Position numbers and translations under genes: made by a program. The notes beneath the pieces were generated by a model. That model searched no databases and was not told where the DNA came from. It was given only the letters and a program-made list of their open reading frames with translations. A stretch of DNA of 14,521 nt from CAZMRF01 sp964568735 (GTDB taxonomy: Bacteria > Acidobacteriota > Polarisedimenticolia > JACPZX01), in the NCBI GenBank assembly GCA_964568735.1, contig CAZMRF010000082.1, positions 1 to 14,521 on the forward strand, given 5' to 3'. Below are positions 1 to 5,212 of the stretch, one piece after another; the stretch's first letter is position 1, and each line of letters starts with the position of its first letter.

Positions 1-941
1 AGCATAGCGTAGTCTTGACGTATTGTAAAGCTATTTATGAGGCATGACACTAGATAGCTGCGGCCGAGGTTCTGGCGCTTGCCCGTGTCCGCCAGGCCGG
101 TCGGCGAGAGGGTCTCGAACCCGACGAAGAGGCTCCGGAGGCCCGCGGCCGCTGCCTCCTCTACAAGGTCGTCTCGGAGGATCGAGTCCACCGTTGCAGC
201 TCCCTGAAAGACCCGACCCATCCCTCTCATGCCGCGGAAGAGATCTCTCGCGAACCGGGAGCTTCCAAAGAGGTGGTCGTCCAGGAAGTAGAGGTGGCGG
301 CCCGGCAGGCGGGCGATTTCGGCGAGGGCTGCGTCCACGCGCTGCGTATAGAAGGAGCGGCCTCCGGAGAAGAAGGCGTCCTTGTAGCAGAAGGTGCAAT
401 GGTGCGGGCAGCCTCGCGAGACGACGATCGAGTTCGGGACGAGGTACCGCTTTCGCTGGATGAGATCCCTGCGGATCGGTGGCAGCTCTTCGAGCGTGCG
501 TGTCGCCGACTCATAGCGGGGCAAAGGCCTTCCAGCAGCCAGATCGCTCAGGAACCGGGGGAACGTGTGCTCTCCAGGACCCAGGAAGATCGTGTCCGCG
601 TGCCGCGCAGCCTCATCCGGAAGCGATGTGACGTGGAGGCCGCCGAGCACGACGTAGGCCCCGCGCGCGCGATAGTGATCCGCGATCTTGTAGGCCCGAT
701 AGGCGTTCGTGATGTAGACCTGGATCACGACCAGATCGGGCTGGTCGTCGAGATCGAGCATTTCGACGTGTTCATCTTGAAGCCTGATCTCGAGATCAGG
801 ATCGAGATAGGCGGCGAGAGTGGCGAGGCCCAGGGGCGGGAAGAGGGAGTACTTGATCGGGCGCCAGTAGGGGCTCGTGGCTTCCGTCAGCGCAGGGAGG
901 ATGAGCTTGACGCGCTTCAGCGACCGCGGGCTTGTGCTCAG
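1..941 (-). CDS. B12-binding-domain radical SAM protein (partial, 3' end outside window)
   Basis: The frame is open from 950 to the left edge (313 codons from the CTG at 941-939). The N-terminal ~140 residues look like a cobalamin-binding Rossmann domain: KLILPAL strand, PPLGLATLAAYL, VVIQVYITN, VVLGGLHVTSLPDEA, FLGPGE. There is no DxHxxG, so cobalamin would be bound without a histidine lower ligand. The radical SAM cluster motif SRGCPHHCTFCYK follows, with CxxxCxxC at C178, C182 and C185. Downstream are YFLDDHLFG, ATVDSI and LFVGFETLSP, the usual (beta/alpha) landmarks of B12-type radical SAM enzymes, and the GKRQN motif. Family members carry out methylations or rearrangements on diverse substrates; the substrate here is unknown. 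No ATG, GTG or TTG occurs in frame before the conserved start. CTG 941-939 lies 5 nt after AGGAGG (952-947); a second CTG is at 920-918. After residue ~296 (position ~55) base composition and similarity break. The gene follows the cysteine-synthase-like gene by 28 nt, so they are probably co-transcribed. Confidence 0.85.
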   Translation of the reverse strand, partial: MSTSPRSLKRVKLILPALTEATSPYWRPIKYSLFPPLGLATLAAYLDPDLEIRLQDEHVEMLDLDDQPDLVVIQVYITNAYRAYKIADHYRARGAYVVLGGLHVTSLPDEAARHADTIFLGPGEHTFPRFLSDLAAGRPLPRYESATRTLEELPPIRRDLIQRKRYLVPNSIVVSRGCPHHCTFCYKDAFFSGGRSFYTQRVDAALAEIARLPGRHLYFLDDHLFGSSRFARDLFRGMRGMGRVFQGAATVDSILRDDLVEEAAAAGLRSLFVGFETLSPTGLADTGKRQNLGRSYLVSCLINSFTIRQDYAM

Positions 942-946
942 GCGCG

Positions 947-952
947 CCTCCT
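947..952 (-). promoter_or_regulatory. Shine-Dalgarno supporting a CTG start
   Basis: On the minus strand AGGAGG is followed by 5 nt (CGCGC) and then CTG at 941-939, which opens the radical SAM frame. The in-frame stop TAG at 953-951 overlaps the Shine-Dalgarno, so no upstream start is possible. This is the only well-placed ribosome binding site for that gene. Confidence 0.6.
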
Positions 953-969
953 ATCCCGGAGCCCCTCGC

Positions 970-1893
970 TCATGTCTGGGAATACAACGCCGTGCTCAAA
1001 TACTTCATCCCCGAATCGACCGCCACTGTGACCACTGTCCGGCCAGCTCCCAGACGCTCGGCGACCCGCAAGGCCACCGCTACGTTCCCTCCCGTCGAGG
1101 TGCCTGCGAAGATACCTTCATCCCGGGCGAGGCGCCGGGCGGTCGCCATCGCTTCCTGAGTCGATACGGTCTGGATCTCGCTGACGACCGTTCCGGCCCA
1201 GAGCGGTGCTATGAACCCGATGCCGGTACCTTCGATCTTGTGAGAACCGCTCGGCCTGCCCGACAACACGGCCGACTCCTCGGGCTCCACGGCGACGATG
1301 TGCACGGATTCGTCATGGGCTCGAAGGCGTGTGGAGATTCCCCGAAGCGACCCTCCCGTGCCGACGCTCTGGACGAAAGCGCTGACCTGCCCGTTGGCCT
1401 GCTCCCATATCTCCTCGCCCATTCGCTCGTAGCTGGCCAGCGGATCGGTGTTGTTCAGCTGATCCGTCCAGTAGCTCCCGGGAGCGGATGCGAGTCGTCG
1501 GGCAGTCTCGATCATCTCGAGAGTCAGAGCCTTCGTCGTCCCGCCGCTCGGGCTGGGGACGAGTGTGAGGCGGGCACCCAACGCCGTCATGTGATCCCGC
1601 TTCTCCTTGCTGAAGGCTTCCGACGTCACGATTCCAAGCGGAATGCGCTTCACGGCACACACGAAGGCGAGCGACACGCCCGTGCTTCCACCCGTGTACT
1701 CGACCACCGAGCCACCCGGCCGCAGCCGTCCATCCGCCTCGGCCGCCTCGACCATGGCGAGGGCCATCCGGTCCTTCATGCTCCCCGTCGGATTCTCGTA
1801 TTCCAGCTTGAGGAGGATCCTGGCGCTCCCCTCCGGCACCAGTTTCTGGAGCGGGATGAGCCTCGTTCGGCCGATGGCGTCGAGCACCTTCAC
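970..1893 (-). CDS. PLP-dependent cysteine synthase family protein
   Basis: 307 residues, fold-type II PLP enzyme, a normal length for short CysK/CysM-like proteins. The sequence starts IGRTRLIPLQKL and has the Schiff-base lysine in ENPTGSMKDR (K40). A substrate loop EYTGGSTG (residues 65-72) takes the place of the TSGNTG of classical O-acetylserine sulfhydrylases. The PLP-phosphate loop GTGGSL is at 178-183, EPEES at 203-207, and the C-terminal VDSGMKYL that contacts the pyridine nitrogen at 292-299. The family uses an activated serine (O-acetyl- or O-phosphoserine, sometimes serine or another acceptor) to make cysteine or a beta-substituted alanine. The GGSTG loop occurs in a separate subgroup, so the exact donor and nucleophile cannot be assigned. 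The GTG start has GGGAGGA about 7 nt upstream. The radical SAM gene follows after 28 nt, so this could be a dedicated beta-substitution enzyme of a pathway rather than housekeeping cysteine synthesis (inference). Confidence 0.9.
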   Translation of the reverse strand: MKVLDAIGRTRLIPLQKLVPEGSARILLKLEYENPTGSMKDRMALAMVEAAEADGRLRPGGSVVEYTGGSTGVSLAFVCAVKRIPLGIVTSEAFSKEKRDHMTALGARLTLVPSPSGGTTKALTLEMIETARRLASAPGSYWTDQLNNTDPLASYERMGEEIWEQANGQVSAFVQSVGTGGSLRGISTRLRAHDESVHIVAVEPEESAVLSGRPSGSHKIEGTGIGFIAPLWAGTVVSEIQTVSTQEAMATARRLARDEGIFAGTSTGGNVAVALRVAERLGAGRTVVTVAVDSGMKYLSTALYSQT

Positions 1894-1935
1894 GCTCTGT
1901 CCTCCCTGAATGTGATGATCATCGACTCTGGATCA

Positions 1936-1944
1936 GTATTAGCA
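1936..1944 (-). promoter_or_regulatory. Candidate extended -10 promoter for the cysteine-synthase-like gene
   Basis: The minus strand reads TGC-TAATAC, an extended -10 element about 42 nt upstream of the GTG start. No good -35 is visible at 16-18 nt, as is common for extended -10 promoters. It would give a leader of roughly 35 nt carrying the GGGAGGA Shine-Dalgarno. Confidence 0.35.
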
Positions 1945-2018
1945 CAGGGTCTCCGGCCGATCTCATCAACGGCTGAATCATGTAGGGGGGCGTCAATACC
2001 GCCTCACGGCCCGACGAC

Positions 2019-2119
2019 CTCCAACACCGCCTTGCGAATGCGCCGCGGCGGCCGAGGGTCGCCAACAGCTACAGCTACCAACACTCACGGCCGACATGGG
2101 CTTCATGCCGTTGTTCGGC
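2019..2119 (+). other. Possible attC-like boundary upstream of the toxin-antitoxin module
   Basis: GTTCGGC at 2113-2119 matches the integron R' core GTTRRRY except at one base and lies 39 nt before the antitoxin ATG. CTCCAAC at 2019-2025 is 6/7 to the partner core RYYYAAC, giving a 101-bp element within the attC size range. The two arms pair only partly (an AACA...CG core). An exact RYYYAAC (GCCCAAC, 2642-2648) follows the toxin stop. No integrase or second full attC is visible, so this is speculative. Confidence 0.2.
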
Positions 2120-2145
2120 GGCTTGACGTTAAGACGTTGTGCCGC
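2118..2145 (+). promoter_or_regulatory. Palindromic operator over the toxin-antitoxin promoter
   Basis: A 28-bp interrupted palindrome reads GCGGC-N3-ACGT-N4-ACGT-N3-GCCGC; both arms match exactly under reverse complementation. The two ACGT cores are centred 8 bp apart and the GCGGC/GCCGC arms flank them. It spans the -35 (2123-2128) and the whole spacer up to the -10. This is where an RHH antitoxin or toxin-antitoxin complex would bind to repress its own operon, as RHH antitoxins of type II systems generally do. The binding protein is inferred from position. Confidence 0.65.
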
Positions 2146-2151
2146 TATGAT
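2123..2151 (+). promoter_or_regulatory. Sigma70-type promoter of the toxin-antitoxin operon
   Basis: -35 TTGACG (2123-2128), 17-nt spacer, -10 TATGAT (2146-2151): one mismatch per hexamer from consensus with optimal spacing. The predicted transcription start, 6-8 nt after the -10, falls at 2158-2159, on or next to the antitoxin ATG (2159). The mRNA would therefore be leaderless or nearly so. Confidence 0.75.
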
Positions 2152-2158
2152 GTGCACC

Positions 2159-2389
2159 ATGAACAGCTCCAAGCGAGCCACTGTCTACTTGGACCCAACC
2201 CTGCACCGCGCCCTCAGGCTGAAAGCGGCCGAGACGGACCAGAGTATTTCGGAGCTCGTCAACAACGCCATCAGGCAGAGCCTATCCGAGGACGCGGAGG
2301 ACTTTGAGGCCTTCGCAAAGCGAGCCAAGGAGCCCAATCTCGCCTTCGAGACCGTAGTTCGGGACCTCAAGCGTCGTGGCAAGCTATAG
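2159..2389 (+). CDS. RHH (CopG/RelB-like) antitoxin
   Basis: 76 residues. The N-terminus has the ribbon-helix-helix pattern: beta strand RATVYL (6-11), helix LDPTLHRALRLKAAE (11-25), helix SISELVNNAIRQSL (29-42). The C-terminal part (44-76), acidic then basic and ending LKRRGKL, is the expected toxin-wrapping segment. Such proteins dimerise, bind operator DNA through the paired beta strands and neutralise the partner toxin. In-frame ATGs also occur at 2147 and 2150, but they lie inside the -10 of the promoter, so 2159 is chosen; the RHH strand begins five residues later, as in relatives. The stop overlaps the toxin start by 14 nt, giving translational coupling. Regulation is probably autorepression through the 28-bp palindrome. 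Confidence 0.9.
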   Translation: MNSSKRATVYLDPTLHRALRLKAAETDQSISELVNNAIRQSLSEDAEDFEAFAKRAKEPNLAFETVVRDLKRRGKL

Positions 2390-2633
2390 GCTCCTCATCA
2401 AGCCATCGGCGATCAAGGAACTCGAGGCCGTACCCCTGAAACAGCGCCGTCAGCTCGTGTCTCGTATAGCCCGGCTCGAAACCGATCCGCGTCCCCCTGG
2501 GTGCGAGAAGCTGACGGGGACAGGCAAGTACCGCGTAAGACAGGGTGACTACCGAGCGGTCTACGAAGTCCTTGACGAGAACCTCAAGGTAGTCGTCGTC
2601 AAAATCGGCCGCCGCCGCGAGATCTACCGCTAA
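2376..2633 (+). CDS. RelE/ParE-family toxin
   Basis: 85 residues, typical of the superfamily. It opens with YRLLIKPSAIKELEAVP (strand plus basic helix), then a helix LKQRRQLVSRIARLETDP, the hallmark GKYRVRQGDYRAVYEV strands (50-65) and C-terminal VVVVKIGRRREIYR. Basic residues R53, R55, R60, R79-R81 and the terminal Y84 resemble the set used by RelE-type mRNA interferases on the ribosome. ParE-type gyrase poisons share the fold, so the target is not certain, although the GRRREIYR ending favours RelE. The start is GTG at 2376, inside the antitoxin gene (14-nt overlap), with no strong Shine-Dalgarno, so expression probably depends on coupling to antitoxin translation. Confidence 0.9.
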   Translation: MASYRLLIKPSAIKELEAVPLKQRRQLVSRIARLETDPRPPGCEKLTGTGKYRVRQGDYRAVYEVLDENLKVVVVKIGRRREIYR

Positions 2634-2676
2634 CTCCGTCCGCCCAACTACAGATGGACAGAGCTGCGTCTCGGGA

Positions 2677-2700
2677 TCGGCGGGCGGAGCCGACCCCTTT
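2677..2700 (+). terminator. Weak hairpin after the toxin gene
   Basis: TCGGC (2677-2681) pairs with GCCGA (2689-2693) across a 7-nt loop and is followed by CCCCTTT. The stem is short and the T run only three bases, so this is at best a weak intrinsic terminator of the toxin-antitoxin operon. The rest of 2634-2845 holds nothing I could recognise. Confidence 0.25.
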
Positions 2701-2845
2701 CGCGTCGACGGGTGTGGGGTAGGGCTCGTCAGCGAAGGGCATTCTCCACGCCATTCTTGCCCGTCAAGCGTGAAGGTGTCGATCCGGTGATCGCGAGACA
2801 GGCGCGCACCAGCATGGCTGAACACGAGCATTCGCACGGGACGGG

Positions 2846-4882
2846 TTATGGAAGGGGTTGCCCCCGAGCCTCCGAAAGGACAGCTGCCTCGGGCAGCTTT
2901 GCGAGGCGCTTGCGGATCCGATCGATCAGCTCGCGGATCTGCACGGCGTCGCCGGGAGCGGGGTTCGAGGCGAGGGCGGATTCGGCCTCGGTGAGGGCTG
3001 CCTCGAGCTGCCCCTTCAAATAGAGGATGCCGGCGAGGCTGGCCCGCGCCGTCACCAGCCCTGGATCGACCTCGAGCGCCTGCCTGTACGCCGCCTCCGC
3101 CTCGCCGATCCGGTTCATGGCGAGGTACGAGCCGCCGCGGTTGCTGTGGGCTATCGCGAGGAAGGGTGCGATGCCCGTGGCCCGCTCGAAGGCCTGCACC
3201 GCTTCTTCGTGGCGACTTTCGCGCGAGAGGGCATTGCCCAGGTTGTAGTGGGCCTTCACGGAGAGGGGGCAGGCTCTCGTGTCGCTCTCGTAGAAGGAGA
3301 TCTCCGAACGGAAGTCGGACGCGCGGACGAAGGTCCGGCCCGCCAGCGCCGCGAGAGCGAGGGTCATCACGATGACCACCGCTGATATGAGGCCGCGCCG
3401 TCTCGCTCGAGCGCGAGCGGCCGGCCCGGCACGGCCGGTGATTCCCCCTGCGCGAAGCGCGGGCTCCCTCGACGCGGGGGTGGAAACGTCGTTGCTCCGG
3501 AGCCCTCCGGCCAGCCCAACACAGGCGCCTCCCGCCAGGACGCAGATGAAGATCGATGGCATGTAGGCAAGCCGCTCCGCCATCAGGACCGGAGCCATGA
3601 CGATCAGGTTCGAAGCGGGGAGCCAGGCGAGGAGCGTTGCAGTTGCGGGCAGGGCCCATGGCGATCGCAGGACCCAGAGCCGGGCGACGACCACCAGCGC
3701 CGCGAGGAGGAGCGCGCCTCCCGCGAGAGCCCAGGGATCTCCGATCCCCGATGCGAGAGGGACCGTCGCGTACCCCCGATCCGCGCAGAGGCTGTCGGGC
3801 CAGAGACCGATCCTCGCGGTGCGCGCCAGGACCGCGAGAGGAGTCAGCCAGCGCTCGATGCCGATGGCCCGGACGAGCGGGTTGTCGAGCGGGTGGATGG
3901 GCGGCCGGTCCACGAGCGCGCCGAGCGCGACGTAACGGAGGATCAGGTAGCCGCCGAGAACGAGGGCTGCGGCGAAGCTGCCTACGACCGCAACGCGCAG
4001 CGGACGGATCAGGGCGGGGGCGACAAGTCCGGACTTGTGTAATCGGGTACTCGCAGCCGCCCGATGAGCGTCGGTTCCCTGGCCCGGTCGATCTCCTGTC
4101 TCAACCCGACTGGACGCACGAGCTCTAGCTGAATCCCGGAGCTCAACCGCCGCGCGACCTCGCGTGAACTCCCTTATCGAACTCCGGACAGCCCCCGCCG
4201 CGAAAGCGGCGGGGATGAGCAGCGGCATGAGGAGCGCCGACTCCTTGGAGAGGAGAGCGGCAGCGAGCGCGACGAGCGAGAGAATCCAGCGCCCCCGCAC
4301 CGCGAAGTTCAGGAAGAGGAGCGTACCGGCCGTCGCCAGGAGATCGGGTCGTCCGTAGAGCGCGGCCACGGGCTCGGAGTGGAGTGGATGAACCGCGACG
4401 AGCGCGCCAGCGAGCAGGGCACCTGCCAGCGGAGTCGTGATGAACGCAGGAGGTCGCCCGTCCGCCACCGCCACGCCAGGCAACGAAACGCCGACAGCCA
4501 GTGAGGACGCGCCGAGGCGAGCCCCTTCCGGCTCCGCAAGCCTCGCGAGCCCGAGAACCAGCAGCGCCGCGAGCGCCGCGTTGAGCCCATGCAGGGCGAT
4601 GTTCGTGGCGTGAAAGACCGAGGGTGTCGGCCCCGCCAGCGAACGCTCGATCGACCAGGTGAGGATCGGGAGGGGCCGGTAGTAGGGCTGGACGGGCATG
4701 ATCCCGTGCCAGAAGGAGCGCGTAAAGGAGGCCAGCGCCGCCCACGGTGATCGCGTCGCCGGGTTCTCCAGGATGAGGAGCCTGTCCTCGGTGATCGGCT
4801 CGCCGTCGAGCGCCGGGAGGTAGCAGGCCGCGACGATCAGGATCGAGAGGCCGAATCCGGTGATCCACTTCGGCCACTTCAC
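2846..4882 (-). CDS. TMTC-like membrane mannosyltransferase with C-terminal TPRs
   Basis: 678 residues, polytopic. The N-terminal ~520 residues have about ten hydrophobic segments and TMTC/PMT-like landmarks: luminal acidic pair in EDRLLILENP (E32, D33), YYRPLPILTWSIER (67-80), HPLHSEPVAALYGRPDLLA (165-183), LLSKESALL (210-218), and LPASNLI followed by MAERLAYMPS (421-442). Eukaryotic TMTC proteins are dolichol-phosphate-mannose-dependent O-mannosyltransferases; bacterial homologues are mostly uncharacterised, so lipid-linked sugar transfer to an exported acceptor is inferred. Three TPR units follow at about 541-641 (VKAHYNLGNALSRESRHEEA, AHSNRGGSYLAMNRIGEAEA, ARASLAGILYLKGQLEAA). Hydrophilic Arg/Ala-rich inserts at ~231-290 and ~462-497 separate membrane segments; the first uses codons rare elsewhere here (TTA, AGA, TCA, ACA) and contains a 16-bp palindrome. 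The start is GTG; an AGGAGG lies 13 nt upstream, rather far. The zinc-ribbon gene ends 110 bp upstream. Confidence 0.85.
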   Translation of the reverse strand: MKWPKWITGFGLSILIVAACYLPALDGEPITEDRLLILENPATRSPWAALASFTRSFWHGIMPVQPYYRPLPILTWSIERSLAGPTPSVFHATNIALHGLNAALAALLVLGLARLAEPEGARLGASSLAVGVSLPGVAVADGRPPAFITTPLAGALLAGALVAVHPLHSEPVAALYGRPDLLATAGTLLFLNFAVRGRWILSLVALAAALLSKESALLMPLLIPAAFAAGAVRSSIREFTRGRAAVELRDSARARASSRVETGDRPGQGTDAHRAAASTRLHKSGLVAPALIRPLRVAVVGSFAAALVLGGYLILRYVALGALVDRPPIHPLDNPLVRAIGIERWLTPLAVLARTARIGLWPDSLCADRGYATVPLASGIGDPWALAGGALLLAALVVVARLWVLRSPWALPATATLLAWLPASNLIVMAPVLMAERLAYMPSIFICVLAGGACVGLAGGLRSNDVSTPASREPALRAGGITGRAGPAARARARRRGLISAVVIVMTLALAALAGRTFVRASDFRSEISFYESDTRACPLSVKAHYNLGNALSRESRHEEAVQAFERATGIAPFLAIAHSNRGGSYLAMNRIGEAEAAYRQALEVDPGLVTARASLAGILYLKGQLEAALTEAESALASNPAPGDAVQIRELIDRIRKRLAKLPEAAVLSEARGQPLP
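4023..4038. repeat. 16-bp perfect palindrome inside the TMTC-like gene
   Basis: ACAAGTCC/GGACTTGT is a perfect 16-bp inverted repeat with no spacer. It lies at the edge of the codon-atypical, Arg/Ala-rich insert encoding residues ~231-290 of the membrane protein. A perfect palindrome of this length is unexpected in coding sequence and may mark the border of an inserted element. Confidence 0.5.
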
Positions 4883-4992
4883 GCTACGCGGCCATCCTCC
4901 TCGCGGGAGGGCTCACCTGGCGTCGCGTTGACTCCTGTCACTCCCGCGCTGGTGTCGCGAACCCCGAGGGGCATGAGGAAGGCCGGGATGGC

Positions 4993-5187
4993 TCACCTCC
5001 TGACGGGCTTGAGGACCAGCCGCCAGGTCGCGTCCTTCGTCTCGCAGACGGTGCAGTGGAGGAAGATGGCGCCTTTCTCCATCTCGATCGTCGTGGACTT
5101 CCCCATCTGACGGCAGTTCAGGCAGCTGAACTGTCCGGCCTCAGTCGCCTTCTCTCCAGTCTTGAACGTGTCGGACGAGTTGGTCAC
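4993..5187 (-). CDS. Small zinc-ribbon protein
   Basis: 64 residues with two CxxC knuckles: CLNC (C22, C25) and CTVC (C45, C48), 19 residues apart, and a conserved-looking pattern G-x-F-x-C...G-x-x-x-x-x-C-x-x-C....W. This resembles DUF1451-like and other rubredoxin-type zinc ribbons; I do not recognise a precise family. A basic tail (VLKPVRR) follows. The function is unknown; nucleic-acid binding or a structural role in a complex is possible. The GTG start is preceded by GGAGA at about 7-8 nt. It lies 25 nt downstream of the RlmD gene on the same strand, so it is probably in the same transcript, which hints at an RNA-related role (inference). Confidence 0.7.
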   Translation of the reverse strand: MTNSSDTFKTGEKATEAGQFSCLNCRQMGKSTTIEMEKGAIFLHCTVCETKDATWRLVLKPVRR

Positions 5188-5212
5188 AGCTCAGTCTCCA
5201 TCCGTGGATCCT

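Noticed and set aside
15..40. TTGACG with downstream AT-rich sequence as a promoter at the left edge
   Set aside because: No -10 at 16-18 nt; lies inside an open coding frame and in a suspect contig-edge segment.
273..1031. 252-residue plus-strand open frame
   Set aside because: Antisense to the radical SAM gene; its sequence is Arg/Glu/Asp-rich shadow coding with no domain, while the minus strand has clear motifs.
1993..2181. 62-residue minus-strand open frame containing PPNNGMKP
   Set aside because: It covers the antitoxin promoter and operator; more likely a spurious frame over intergenic or attC-like DNA than a gene.
877..2307. 476-residue plus-strand open frame
   Set aside because: Antisense to the cysteine-synthase-like gene and running out of frame into the antitoxin gene; no recognisable domain.
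2367..3659. 430-residue minus-strand open frame
   Set aside because: Antisense to the toxin gene and in another frame of the TMTC-like gene; low-complexity shadow of GC-rich codons.
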